A program made the position numbers and the translations under genes. From assembly GCA_033764965.1 (NCBI GenBank), contig JANRIN010000074.1, positions 1 through 64,000 on the forward strand: a stretch of DNA of 64,000 nt, read 5' to 3'. Shown here in pieces: positions 1-8,896 of the stretch (the stretch's first letter is position 1; each line of letters begins with the position of its first letter). Source of the stretch: JSC-12 sp033764965. Lineage in GTDB: Bacteria > Cyanobacteriota > Cyanobacteriia > Leptolyngbyales > Leptolyngbyaceae. The notes beneath the pieces were generated by a model that was not told the DNA's origin, searched no databases, and worked only from the letters and a program-made list of their open reading frames with translations.

Positions 1-261
1 GCCCACTCTCCCACTCCCCGCTCCCTCCTGCGCTGCCAAATCACCCAGGTTTATTTCGCCAACGTCAGCGATCGTCAAATTGCCGCCTACGTCGCCACAG
101 GAGAACCGTTGAATTGTGCTGGATGTTTTGCCTTAGAAGGCAAGGGTGGCGCTTTTGTCGATCGTCTGGAAGGATGCCATACCAACGTGATCGGCTTGAG
201 TTTGCCTTTATTACGCCAAATGCTCACCGATTTGGGCTATGAAATCACCGATTTTTGGTAA
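1..261 (+). CDS. maf: Maf family nucleoside triphosphate pyrophosphatase, C-terminal part
   Basis: Frame 1 is open from the window edge to TAA at 259-261, giving the last 86 residues. The conserved block (YVATGEPLNCAGCFALEG, then a GCHTNVIGLSLPLL segment and a closing DFW) is the C-terminal third of Maf/YhdE nucleotide pyrophosphatases, which hydrolyse non-canonical nucleoside triphosphates in the cytoplasm. The first dozen codons (about 1-36) read through a CCCACTCTCCCACTCCCC-type low-complexity stretch that looks like an in-frame repeat insertion just before the conserved CQITQVYFAN segment. The N-terminus and its active-site residues lie outside the window. It ends 27 bp from the convergent recG stop. 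The family is confident; exact substrate is unknown. Confidence 0.9.
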   Translation, partial: AHSPTPRSLLRCQITQVYFANVSDRQIAAYVATGEPLNCAGCFALEGKGGAFVDRLEGCHTNVIGLSLPLLRQMLTDLGYEITDFW

Positions 262-287
262 ATCCGAAGATCCATTCGCCCCATCCA

Positions 288-2843
288 TCAAGTTAAAATT
301 GCCCCCCCCATGAGCCGTTGATAGCGATAGTCGAGTTCTTTTTGCATCAAGGTCCAGCGGCTCAAGGTTTCATCTTTGGCGATCGCTTTTTCTGCTGCTT
401 CCCGCGCCTGTTCCAGTACATCCTGATCCTCCACCAGACTCGCCAACGCAAAGTCAGGCAATCCAGACTGGCGCGTGCCCAGCACCTCACCAGGACCGCG
501 AAATCGCATATCCATTTCGGAAATGAAGAAGCCATCCTGGGATTGTTCCAGCACCTTTAAACGTTGGCGGGCGGTTTCGCTGCGAGAACTGCTCATCAGG
601 AGACAAAAGGATTGAGCGGATCCCCGTCCGACTCGTCCTCGAAGTTGGTGCAGTTGAGACAATCCAAACCGTTCGGCGTGCTCAATCAGCATGACAGAGG
701 CATTGGGAACATCGACCCCGACTTCCACCACAGTTGTAGAAACCAGAATTTGCGTCTGATTGTCACGAAATTGGCTGATAGCTTCGTCTTTTTCAGCGGA
801 AGTCATGCGTCCGTGCAACAAGCCAATTTTGAAGTCGGGAAACACGTTCTCCTGAAGTTCCTGATGCTCCTCGATCGCCGATTTCAGATCCAGTTTTTCC
901 GACTCATCCACCAGCGGCAACACGACGTATACTTGTCTTCCCTGGGCAATTTCCCGCCGCATCAAGTCATAAGCCTGCATCCGATCTTTTCCCGCTAACA
1001 CAGTCGTCTGAATCGGCTTACGTCCCGGTGGCAACTCATCAATCTGGCTCACATCTAAATCACCGTGGAGGGTCAACGCCAGGGTTCGAGGAATCGGGGT
1101 TGCAGTCATGGTTAACACATGGGGATGTTCTCCTTTTTGCTGAAGTTTTGCCCGCTGCTCCACGCCAAACCGATGCTGCTCGTCGATTACGACCAAGCCC
1201 AGGCGGTGAAAGTTAACGGGATTTTGAATCAGGGCATGAGTTCCAACCAGAACTGGTAATGCGCCTGTTTCTAGTTGGGCATGAATTTCCCGGCGTTTTG
1301 CTGTTTTGGTGGAACCGGTGAGCAGTTCGACTGGAATGTGTAATAAATTCAACCAACTGACGAGTTTGCGATAGTGCTGTTCTGCTAACACTTCGGTGGG
1401 TGCCATGAGTGCAGTTTGATACCCAGATTGAATCGCTGCTAACATGGCAACGACGGCAACCACTGTTTTTCCTGAACCCACATCTCCTTGTACCAATCGA
1501 TTCATGGGTGTAGACTTTTGTAAGTCATTAAGAATGTCGTTAACAACTCGTTGTTGCGCTCCTGTGAATTGAAAGGGGAGAATTTGATAAAAGTCATCAA
1601 TCAGTTTTCCAGTAGGTGCGAGAACGGCACTGGCTTGAGTTTGTTGTAGTGCTTTGCGACGTTTGAGTAAGCCCAGTTGCAAGTAAAAGAATTCATCAAA
1701 CACCAGACGATGGCGGGCAGCTTCCAGGGATGCGGTATCGGGGGGAAAGTGGATGTGGGCGATCGCGTCCTGAATTCCGGTTAAGTTGTAAGACTGGCGT
1801 AATCCTTCTGGTAACGCTTCCTGAATTTGAGAGACAGCAGGCAACGCAGTGACAATCACCCGCCGCACCAGATCTGCTCCAACTCCTTCAGTGAGGGGAT
1901 AAATGGGCACTAATCGCCCCACCTTCAGCGAATCGATTTCATCCCCAGAATGATCCAGGACTTCAATTTCGGGATCTTCCAACGTGACACCATACTTGCT
2001 GCGTTTGACTAATCCTGAAGCAGCGATCGCGGCTCCCGGTACATACAAGCGTTTTTGCTGCTCCTGCCAGCCACGATTATTAAACCGACTTCCGGCATAG
2101 AATCGGCTCAGGCGCATTTGTCCCGTGGCATCCCGCACCACCAATTCCAGAATCGTCAATTTACTGTTTTTCGGGCTGGTAAAACAATTGCACCGCTTCA
2201 CAAATGCTACTAACGTTACGGTTTCGCCTTCCTGCATCTCCCGAATGTTGACCTGCCGCGCATAGTCAATGTGATCGCGGGGATAGTAGTAGAGCAAATC
2301 CCGCACCGTATACAGTCCTAACTTTGCCAGCTTTTCGGCATTTTTGGGACCTACTCCCGCTAAATAGGTCAATGCCTGATCGAGCGCAACTGGACGTTTG
2401 GTGTCGGTTAAAGGAGCGGTTTTGGGTGATTTGGAGCCGGAAGGGGAATTGGGGATGGAGGAATTAGGGGTTAGGGGTTGGGAATTGGGGGTTAGGGGTT
2501 GGGGTTGCTCCCTTGCTCCCTTGCTCCCTTGCTCCCCTGCTTCCCGACTCCCTTGCTCCCATTCCTGCCGTGCCTGATACAGATAACGTCGGGTTTCTGC
2601 GACCAGGTGTTGACGCTGGGCAAAGGACATTTCGGAGTAACGAGTGTATTGGTCGCTGAGGGTTTTCCAGCGGTGTTGCTGCTCATTGGAAAAAGCTTGA
2701 GGCGGTTCGCTCAGGGTGAGATTGAGAAATTCGCTAAAGCGGTATTGCTTGCCTTGAAGGTCATTAAACCCCTTCTGTGCCTCGATCGATAAGGCACTTT
2801 GGAGGCGAACCCAGTCAGGAGTAGATTCAGGTGGCTGAGACAT
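288..2843 (-). CDS. recG: ATP-dependent DNA helicase RecG
   Basis: An 851-residue superfamily 2 helicase that remodels stalled forks and branched DNA. In order: an N-terminal extension, a helix-hairpin-helix-like segment (LAGVGPKNAEKLAKLGLY, about 160-180), an OB-fold wedge domain (about 200-300), Walker A GDVGSGKT near 450, DEQH box near 555, TATPIPRTLALT motif III, and TTVVEVGVDVP plus QLRGRVGRG in the second helicase lobe. All helicase motifs are intact. Residues about 93-146 are low complexity (EQGS, GAREQ, LTPNS units) encoded by repeats of the TTGCTCCC and GGGTTAGGGG type; the reading frame is kept. It starts 4 bp after the stop of the upstream helical gene, so it is probably the last gene of a three-gene operon. 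Confidence 0.97.
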   Translation of the reverse strand: MSQPPESTPDWVRLQSALSIEAQKGFNDLQGKQYRFSEFLNLTLSEPPQAFSNEQQHRWKTLSDQYTRYSEMSFAQRQHLVAETRRYLYQARQEWEQGSREAGEQGSKGAREQPQPLTPNSQPLTPNSSIPNSPSGSKSPKTAPLTDTKRPVALDQALTYLAGVGPKNAEKLAKLGLYTVRDLLYYYPRDHIDYARQVNIREMQEGETVTLVAFVKRCNCFTSPKNSKLTILELVVRDATGQMRLSRFYAGSRFNNRGWQEQQKRLYVPGAAIAASGLVKRSKYGVTLEDPEIEVLDHSGDEIDSLKVGRLVPIYPLTEGVGADLVRRVIVTALPAVSQIQEALPEGLRQSYNLTGIQDAIAHIHFPPDTASLEAARHRLVFDEFFYLQLGLLKRRKALQQTQASAVLAPTGKLIDDFYQILPFQFTGAQQRVVNDILNDLQKSTPMNRLVQGDVGSGKTVVAVVAMLAAIQSGYQTALMAPTEVLAEQHYRKLVSWLNLLHIPVELLTGSTKTAKRREIHAQLETGALPVLVGTHALIQNPVNFHRLGLVVIDEQHRFGVEQRAKLQQKGEHPHVLTMTATPIPRTLALTLHGDLDVSQIDELPPGRKPIQTTVLAGKDRMQAYDLMRREIAQGRQVYVVLPLVDESEKLDLKSAIEEHQELQENVFPDFKIGLLHGRMTSAEKDEAISQFRDNQTQILVSTTVVEVGVDVPNASVMLIEHAERFGLSQLHQLRGRVGRGSAQSFCLLMSSSRSETARQRLKVLEQSQDGFFISEMDMRFRGPGEVLGTRQSGLPDFALASLVEDQDVLEQAREAAEKAIAKDETLSRWTLMQKELDYRYQRLMGGAILT

Positions 2844-2847
2844 GGCA

Positions 2848-3726
2848 TCACCCCTCGTACCATGCCGATCGCCATGCGGCTTCTGCCTGAGCGATCGCTA
2901 ACTCGCGTTCTTTTTTGCGAAACGCTTGCTTCAGGGTTTTTAGGCGAGCGGCAAGGCTGCGAAGTCGATTCCGCAAAATGGTTGTGGTGCCATCTGCAAA
3001 CTCTATCTCTGATAGTTTCAAGTGAACTGTAACCAGTTGCACGACCATTGCGATGGGAGGAGAGGAGTTCTCTTCGTCGTTGTCTTCTGAACCGTCGCGA
3101 CTCTGGGCTTCCATCAGCAACTCCATCATGTTCTGGGAAATTGCCTCCATCTGTTCCGAACTGATGTTACTGGTTGCTTTCAAGAACTCTGGCAATTTGT
3201 TGGGCAAAATTCCTGCTTGTTGCAGCAACCGATTTGCCTTGGATGACACTGAGCGAATTTCGTGGGCGATCGCTGCCTCCAGAGCCTCTTGCCATTCGGT
3301 TAGTTCTAAAACCGTAGGCAATGGAGAAGTCGCATCCTCCGCCGTTGTTTCAACGTCCTCTAGCTTCTGCGGCTCTGCGAGTTGTTCTAGTTCAGCTTCA
3401 GATATACCAGGCTCCGACTCTGCTGCGGACAATTGTTGAACGCTGGTTTTTTGCAATAGCGCTACCAGCCTCGCCTGAGCGTGTTTTGCCAGATCTTGCA
3501 AGGCTTGTTGTAATGCTTGCCGCTGGCTCAAGGACAGGGCTAGGAATTGAGTTGGATAACCTTGAGTGCAAACGTGGTAACTCGACAGAATCAGTTGTTG
3601 GCGAAGCACCTGCCCTAAAGCTTGCAAATACTCGGAATATGCCTGTTGAAATTCTTCAGCGAGCTTTTTGGCTGCTTTATGCAGTGCGGCAATGTCCTGT
3701 TCAATTCGTTCAACAGCAGCCACCAA
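2848..3726 (-). CDS. Conserved helical hypothetical protein
   Basis: A 292-residue protein without a recognised domain. The N-terminal 110 residues are heptad-like and rich in Ala, Gln and Leu (coiled coil likely). An acidic linker follows (about 118-135), then a helical middle and a Lys/Arg-rich coiled end that finishes RSAWYEG. No signal peptide or membrane segment is seen, so it is probably cytoplasmic. The longest frame starts at TTG (3726); a GTG at 3723 is equally possible, and an AAGGTGA element lies just upstream of both. It sits between the LptD-like gene and recG with gaps of 15 and 4 bp, so co-transcription is likely, but the neighbours suggest no function. Confidence 0.75.
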   Translation of the reverse strand: MVAAVERIEQDIAALHKAAKKLAEEFQQAYSEYLQALGQVLRQQLILSSYHVCTQGYPTQFLALSLSQRQALQQALQDLAKHAQARLVALLQKTSVQQLSAAESEPGISEAELEQLAEPQKLEDVETTAEDATSPLPTVLELTEWQEALEAAIAHEIRSVSSKANRLLQQAGILPNKLPEFLKATSNISSEQMEAISQNMMELLMEAQSRDGSEDNDEENSSPPIAMVVQLVTVHLKLSEIEFADGTTTILRNRLRSLAARLKTLKQAFRKKERELAIAQAEAAWRSAWYEG

Positions 3727-3741
3727 TGGTTCACCTTAATC

Positions 3742-6513
3742 TTAATAGCGACGTTCTACCCCGGCATCAACTGGCACAACTCCTGACCCCTGAAAAGGTT
3801 CTGCGGTGCCACCCCAATTGAAATCGCTGACTCGAAAACTAATTGAGCCAATCTCCAGGACTGGATTGTAGCGCAGAATGATTCCGTGTGTCCGACGACT
3901 ATATTCAAGGAAGATGTCTGTGCTGAAGGCTTCGCGGGTATCCAGGTTGATGGCTGTTTGCACGCCAGCCCGCACAGGACCATAGAGTTGCTGGAAGAAG
4001 GAGAGAGACAGTACGCGGTTATCCACCGTGCGATCGAACAGGAATGGCGATTGACCGCTACCGATCACCTGGGTATAGAACACGCTGAAGGAGGTGTAGT
4101 CAAAGAATTTTCTAGAGAAATGCCCAAACTGAGCCGAAAGACCCACTGTCCCAATTAAATCCTGCTGGCTATCGCCGCTGCTATATTGGCTAAACACTCC
4201 CCGCAGGGATGTGGCAAGAGTAATCTGCGGCACGACTGGGTTGGCAGTGTAGTTTAAGCCCTCGTTGCGTGTGGCAGGCAACGGCTTACCCGTCCACAGC
4301 ACAAAGTTGCGCCCAATAGAGGCTGTTGCCTGGAATCGTCCAAGTTGCACTCGATTGTTTTCACGAACTGGATCTAATAAATCCAGGCGATCGGTATCCG
4401 CAGACACTAACTGATACCCAGCCTGATAGTTCGCCACAAATCCTGAATTGCCCAGAATGTAGTTAGGAGACTGGAATACTGCCCCCAAACTGGTTTGCAC
4501 CGTCTGGAAACCAAGCGACCCATTAAACAGGCGATCGCGGTAACTATACTCCAACCCCAGCCCGTGATAGCCATACCGAGTTGGGAGGAGAAGTTGTTCT
4601 AACCGAACACTGGCGCGAAACCGTTCTTCAAACTCATCAAAATCCAGCGACGTTAAAGCGGCTCTGGCTCTCAGAGTGGTGCGATCTGTGAGAAACACAT
4701 CTAGCGCGGTTCTCACTCCATAATTGCTCAAATCTCCAACCCCATCACTGTCCTGTCCCTCCGCCGGGAAAAACATCCGTTGCAGAAAGATTTGAGGATA
4801 AATCGAGAAGTTTACCTTGCTCGTGCTGATGACATTGAGAATGCCCTCCAAAAACAAGCCGCCCCGATCCTGGTTATCAAATCCAAAGCGGAAGAAGGCT
4901 GGTTCTTGCTCGGCACGACTCAGAAGAAAGCGGCGGCGCAAAATCGGCACCGACACCTTTTGATCAAATACTAAGCGTGGGCGAGTAGCAACGACCTCAT
5001 CTTCCAGAGGTGAAAGCCTTGTGAGTACGGCTTTATCGGCTCGCAGCACAAATTCGGGGGGCGAAAATGGATCGTTCGTGATATCGATGTTTGCTGCGAC
5101 CCAACCTTCAGGCGTAAAGTCAACTCGTTCCGCTTCAAACCGCAGTCGGTTCAACCGTCCTCCTCTGGGCAGGGCACCGGGCAAGCGGTTAACATCTCGT
5201 CCCGCTCCCACAGAAAAGTTGACTCCCCCTGGAGAAGTGACATTTTCAATCGGTTGCTGAGACGTAATACGATCGCTAATGGGTGGCGAGAGAGTTGGTT
5301 GCTCTCCGGGAACCGTTGGGTTCAGGGCAGTATCCGTGCCGATGCTGGGCAGATAAATGTCTCCCCTGGCTTTCTCAACCGTGCCCACTCCTTGCACAAA
5401 GTTGTACTCAAATCGCTGCCCCCGCAGCACCTGTCTACCACGGGTCAAGGCGACATTGCCTTCTGCCACGGTTAAACGATTGGTCAGGTTTACCTGGACG
5501 CGATCGCCCTCCAGCAAGGCATTGCGAAAGCGCATCATCACCTTGCCCTCCGCCGTGAAAATCTGCCGCCGCTCGTCATATTCCTGGCGATCGGCAGTCA
5601 CCTCAATCACGCTGTCAGGCGTGGGAGGAGCCGCATTGTCTGGAGCGGTCGTACCCGCTGGATCTGTAGGTGGATTGGGGGCTGGCGGTGTCGGGATTGG
5701 CGCAACTGGAAACCGTCCTTCTGGGAAGAGAGTTTCCGAGGGGGATGGAATCGTTTCTGCTGGGTTGCCCGAAGCCTGAGCCACTCGATTCGAGCGCTGG
5801 GCAAACCGCCTTAAATCATCGGCAGCAAGGGTACTTAATGCCTGGTAACTCTCAGCCAACGCCTCAAACACCAATGCCTGGTTTAACTGCTGCATCACTG
5901 TTTTTTCGGGCAGGTTGGAGAGTCGCCCTGAAACGCCAGAAATTTCGTAAGCAGGGGAAGCAGAATTCGTCAGATTGGCAGAGTTTGCAGGCTTTGTCGG
6001 CGCTGGAGTTTGAGGCGATCGCGGGACATCCACCTGCTCTGGTGCTGAGATTGCCTGAATTCTGGCAGGAAACGGGCGACGAGAGGCGATCGTCGTTGGT
6101 AACGCCGCAGTGGGGAGAGGCGAGCTAGAAACTGAAGGTTGAGACAGATTTGCGGTGCTCTGGGTTGGCAAATATCCGGTTGCCGTTGAGCTACCCAGAA
6201 GGGATGCACAGGGAAATAACTCTTCTGCCTTGCGCTGTTTACTTTCCTTTTGCTCTTTTCCGTCCGTACTCGCTTGGGCATTAGAAAGTTGAACTGCCAA
6301 CTTTTCTGGAGCTGCAACACGACTCTGCCCTCCCGATCGGGCAGTCGAGGATTCAAACTTTAAGGATTCAGCTTTGGAAGACTCAGACTTTAGGGACTCA
6401 GGCTTCGCGGGCAAACCTGAAGAGGCAGAGTCAGTCAATCTTGAGCAATGAACCGCTTCAGCAGCAACTGAAACAATAGGCGGTAACTCAGGTGGCAACG
6501 CCGGATAGGGCAT
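3742..6513 (-). CDS. DUF3769 / LptD-like outer-membrane assembly protein
   Basis: A 923-residue protein with three parts. Residues 1-300 are low complexity, rich in Ser, Pro and Ala, with ESLKSESSKAES-type repeats. Residues about 304-386 form an OstA/LptA-like segment (VIEVTADRQEYDERRQIFTA, then EGKVMMRF and a VAEGNVALTRG repeat). The rest (about 470-920) is rich in alternating aromatic and polar strands, as in a beta barrel, with repeated FGFDNQDRGG- and NYGVRTALDVF-like segments. This is the cyanobacterial DUF3769 architecture, regarded as the LptD counterpart that inserts LPS in the outer membrane. No clear signal peptide follows the ATG at 6513 and no good ribosome site precedes it, so the true start may differ. 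It heads the run ending in recG. Confidence 0.85.
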   Translation of the reverse strand: MPYPALPPELPPIVSVAAEAVHCSRLTDSASSGLPAKPESLKSESSKAESLKFESSTARSGGQSRVAAPEKLAVQLSNAQASTDGKEQKESKQRKAEELFPCASLLGSSTATGYLPTQSTANLSQPSVSSSPLPTAALPTTIASRRPFPARIQAISAPEQVDVPRSPQTPAPTKPANSANLTNSASPAYEISGVSGRLSNLPEKTVMQQLNQALVFEALAESYQALSTLAADDLRRFAQRSNRVAQASGNPAETIPSPSETLFPEGRFPVAPIPTPPAPNPPTDPAGTTAPDNAAPPTPDSVIEVTADRQEYDERRQIFTAEGKVMMRFRNALLEGDRVQVNLTNRLTVAEGNVALTRGRQVLRGQRFEYNFVQGVGTVEKARGDIYLPSIGTDTALNPTVPGEQPTLSPPISDRITSQQPIENVTSPGGVNFSVGAGRDVNRLPGALPRGGRLNRLRFEAERVDFTPEGWVAANIDITNDPFSPPEFVLRADKAVLTRLSPLEDEVVATRPRLVFDQKVSVPILRRRFLLSRAEQEPAFFRFGFDNQDRGGLFLEGILNVISTSKVNFSIYPQIFLQRMFFPAEGQDSDGVGDLSNYGVRTALDVFLTDRTTLRARAALTSLDFDEFEERFRASVRLEQLLLPTRYGYHGLGLEYSYRDRLFNGSLGFQTVQTSLGAVFQSPNYILGNSGFVANYQAGYQLVSADTDRLDLLDPVRENNRVQLGRFQATASIGRNFVLWTGKPLPATRNEGLNYTANPVVPQITLATSLRGVFSQYSSGDSQQDLIGTVGLSAQFGHFSRKFFDYTSFSVFYTQVIGSGQSPFLFDRTVDNRVLSLSFFQQLYGPVRAGVQTAINLDTREAFSTDIFLEYSRRTHGIILRYNPVLEIGSISFRVSDFNWGGTAEPFQGSGVVPVDAGVERRY

Positions 6514-6646
6514 ACATTCAGCAATGCGATAAGGACAGGTGCCCGCAGGCAGCCATTATTCTAGGCGACCTCTCTCAAAAAATGAATCAAGGCGGGGAGG
6601 AAATGCCGACGATCAAATTGGTTCAGGGGAAAAAGGTCTTTAAGAA

Positions 6647-6672
6647 ATAGGGGCAGCGGATACTGCCCCTAT
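6647..6672 (-). terminator. Hairpin downstream of psbI
   Basis: A perfect 10-bp inverted repeat, ATAGGGGCAG / CTGCCCCTAT, with a 6-nt loop lies 29 bp past the psbI stop. On the minus strand it is followed by TTTCTTAAAG and, further on, CTTTTTCCCC. It may act as terminator or 3' stabiliser and resembles other GGGGC palindromes in this window. Confidence 0.6.
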
Positions 6673-6700
6673 GACCTCTACATCACAAAAATTGTTTCCA

Positions 6701-6817
6701 TTAGTCCAAATCCCGACGACCAGGGTTTCTGGAGGGGTCATTTGACAGGAAGCCAAACACAAAGAGGAGTACAAAAAAAGCAACTACGATGTAAACAACA
6801 ACCTTGAGGGTTTCCAT
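6701..6817 (-). CDS. psbI: Photosystem II reaction center protein I (PsbI)
   Basis: A 38-residue ORF that reads METLKVVVYIVVAFF at the start and SNDPSRNPGRRDLD at the end. This is the full PsbI pattern: a single thylakoid transmembrane helix (about 5-24) followed by the conserved FGFLS and NPGR tail. PsbI binds near D1/CP43 and helps photosystem II assembly and dimer stability. The ATG at 6815-6817 is preceded by a GGAGA ribosome site. It is a stand-alone gene between two divergent neighbours, with a hairpin about 30 bp downstream. Length and sequence match the family, so identification is strong despite the small size. Confidence 0.96.
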   Translation of the reverse strand: METLKVVVYIVVAFFVLLFVFGFLSNDPSRNPGRRDLD

Positions 6818-6954
6818 ATCCAGTTCTCCAGAGGTATCAAAAATAAGTTTATCGATTGAGGGGACTCAATAACTCCCTTATCATACAGAATGATGTTCAC
6901 CTTTATTAAAAGAATATTAATTGCGGGTATTTTCGGAATAGTAGACATTTTGCC

Positions 6955-8115
6955 ATGATGAAACCCTACCTGTTTGTTAGGCGGACATTTGAAACTGCCC
7001 AGAAGATCCCCCTGGCGTTCTGGTTAGTGCTGCTGATTGCTTTGCCTCTGGGCGTTGGAGGTTTGGGGATGTGGCTTTTGAGCCAGTGGGAGGTGAGCGA
7101 GTGCGAAGCGGCAAAAACCTCCCCCACGGTTTCCGATTCCACCCGGTTGTACTGCGCTCAAACGATCGCCGATCGGCGCAGTGCTGATGATCTGATCGAG
7201 GCTATTCAATTGGCAAACGCGATCTCCTACGATCATCCCCTCCGCAGCGATGGCGATCGCTTAATTGAGCGCTGGTCTAGCCGACTCCTTGAAATCGCCG
7301 AAACCACCTTTCAGGAGGGCAAATTGAACGAGGCGATCGATCTGGTAGAAAAAATTCCTGTGGGCACTGAAGTTTACGCCGCCGCCCAGCCCAAGGCGCA
7401 AGACTGGCAAGCCACCTGGACAGAAGCCGAAGCCATTTATGCAAGCGCTCAATCTGCCCTCTCAGACGATAAACCCACAGTTGCTCTGGCAGAAGCCCGA
7501 AAACTACTACGGCTCAAAAATGAGTACTGGAGCAATACTCGCTTCCAGGAGTTAGCCATTCAAATTCAAGCAACACGGGAAGATCGGAAAAAAGCAACCG
7601 CTCAAAACCAGAAAAAAGAGAAGGAGTCCTTGCTCACTGCCACAACCACAGATGAGCTACTCAGCAGTTGGCAAAAAGAGCAGGAAGTTGAAGCCGCAGC
7701 CCACCTGGCAAAAGCCAAACAACTTGCAGCCAGTGGCACTATTAAAAACTTGCGTGAAGCTATTTCCAGTGCAGAACTGGTTTTTGCCGGAACAGCTCAA
7801 TACGCGCAAGCTCAAAGGCTGATTGACGATTGGACTCGTCGCATTGAAACCATCGAAGATCAGCCCCTCCTCGATCGTGCCGCCAGTCTGGCCAGCAAAG
7901 GGGATATTACATCCCTACAAGCCGCCATCAGCGAAGCTAACAATATTTACTTCGGGCGTGCCCTTTATCAAGAAGCCCAGAGCAGAATTGACCAATGGAC
8001 CAGTCGGGTGCGCCAACTGCACGACCAGCAGTATTCCCAGCAAAACTCTCCCCTGCCAACGAATCAGTTCCAGGAAACCGACTATCGCGTCCCCCAAATC
8101 CCAACAAAACCGTAA
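6955..8115 (+). CDS. Membrane-anchored helical repeat protein, hypothetical
   Basis: A 386-residue protein with one N-terminal transmembrane segment (about 20-45, FWLVLLIALPLGVGGLGMWL) and a long soluble part made of degenerate helical repeats. Each repeat has an A-x-x-L-A-x-x-G pattern followed by AI-x-x-A and a closing ID-x-W-T/S-R segment (for example AQRLIDDWTRRIETI and AQSRIDQWTSRVRQL). The repeats resemble TPR or sel1-like solenoids. Charged Lys/Glu-rich helices fill about 200-240. Similar cyanobacterial proteins are often labelled chromosome segregation ATPase, but no Walker motif is present here. The C-terminus is polar and disordered. ATG at 6955 or 6958. Function unknown; probably faces the periplasm or cytoplasm as an anchored scaffold. 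Confidence 0.75.
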   Translation: MMKPYLFVRRTFETAQKIPLAFWLVLLIALPLGVGGLGMWLLSQWEVSECEAAKTSPTVSDSTRLYCAQTIADRRSADDLIEAIQLANAISYDHPLRSDGDRLIERWSSRLLEIAETTFQEGKLNEAIDLVEKIPVGTEVYAAAQPKAQDWQATWTEAEAIYASAQSALSDDKPTVALAEARKLLRLKNEYWSNTRFQELAIQIQATREDRKKATAQNQKKEKESLLTATTTDELLSSWQKEQEVEAAAHLAKAKQLAASGTIKNLREAISSAELVFAGTAQYAQAQRLIDDWTRRIETIEDQPLLDRAASLASKGDITSLQAAISEANNIYFGRALYQEAQSRIDQWTSRVRQLHDQQYSQQNSPLPTNQFQETDYRVPQIPTKP

Positions 8116-8233
8116 GTTAGTTGGTCATCTGTTATTCGTCATTCGTCGTTTGCAAAGAATTAGAGGTGTCGTGTTATTCGTCGTTTGCGAAGAATCAATG
8201 ACCAGTGACCAATGACATCTAGCTTTAGCGTTA
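8116..8233. repeat. TGGTCATT-type repeat cluster at a convergent junction
   Basis: The gap between two convergent genes holds TTGGTCATC, TCATTCGTCGTT (8139-8150) and AATGACCAGTGACCAATGACAT. A 17-mer, CGTCGTTTGCAAAGAAT (8144-8160), recurs at 8179-8195 with one change. The left and right ends are complementary, so the transcript could fold from either strand. TCATTCGTCGTT recurs exactly at 48394-48405. Confidence 0.75.
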
Positions 8234-8440
8234 TTACTTCGATTGGGGCAGGTTGTTTAGCTCATTTTGAGCTTGAAGAAATTCAGGCAGTGTTACGATA
8301 CACTCTTCAACTTTGAACCAGCGTTTTCTTCCTGTTTTGACTTTCACCAAAACTCGCTCGCGAGTAAATTGTGGTGAAGGAATGACAATTCCATCACGAC
8401 CATTGGGGAGTGTAACAGGAGTACCGGGAAGAAGTGACAT
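8234..8440 (-). CDS. Small hypothetical protein
   Basis: A 68-residue protein, MSLLPGTPVTLPNGRDG at the start, with a predicted all-beta core that ends KTGRKRWFKVEECIVTL, then a short helix. The fold looks like a small SH3- or KOW-like barrel; this is an impression only. The ORF is open upstream to 8503, but the ATG at 8440 has a GAGG element 7 bp before it while the longer form adds 21 atypical residues, so the shorter start is preferred. It is convergent with the helical membrane protein across a repeat cluster. No function can be assigned. Confidence 0.6.
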   Translation of the reverse strand: MSLLPGTPVTLPNGRDGIVIPSPQFTRERVLVKVKTGRKRWFKVEECIVTLPEFLQAQNELNNLPQSK

Positions 8441-8896
8441 CAAAACCTCGCAAGAACAACGATCGCAAGAAATGACCTGAGCCAATTTAGAGTTCCAAAG
8501 CAATGCCAGGGCAGCATGAAGAAACCTTTAAAGGCTGACGGGCAAATATTAAAAGAATCTAAAAGCTTCAGTCAGTTTAACTTTTCCTTAGAATCAACCG
8601 AGATCCATACATATTTCTTAATAGAAGTTCTCAGTTAAATGCTTTGAAGTTGAGATTTACTCAATCTCCCCCTCGTTTTCAGGTTTGACGAATAGAATAG
8701 TTGACGAAATGGCGTGCAGTAGACCGAGTTATTAAGACACTTTGTTTACAAGCTCAAACTCAGGTACTATCATGTTGCGATACATAGAAATTGAAAGAAT
8801 TATTAAAGTTTTTCGCAAAAATGAGTTGACCTCCTGATCGTCCTTTCTCTAACTGTTTAAGTGACTTAAATCTGTAGTGTTCGTGAGGGACACATT
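8441..8896. other. Intergenic region between divergent genes
   Basis: About 456 bp, AT-rich, separates the small gene at 8440 from the NYN gene. A TTGACG at 8701-8706 resembles a -35 box, but no TATAAT-like box sits at the right distance. Nothing else was recognised. It should hold the promoters of both genes. Confidence 0.4.

Noticed and set aside
6955..8115. Chromosome-segregation ATPase label for the helical membrane protein
   Set aside because: No Walker A or B motif is present; only helical repeats and one membrane segment.
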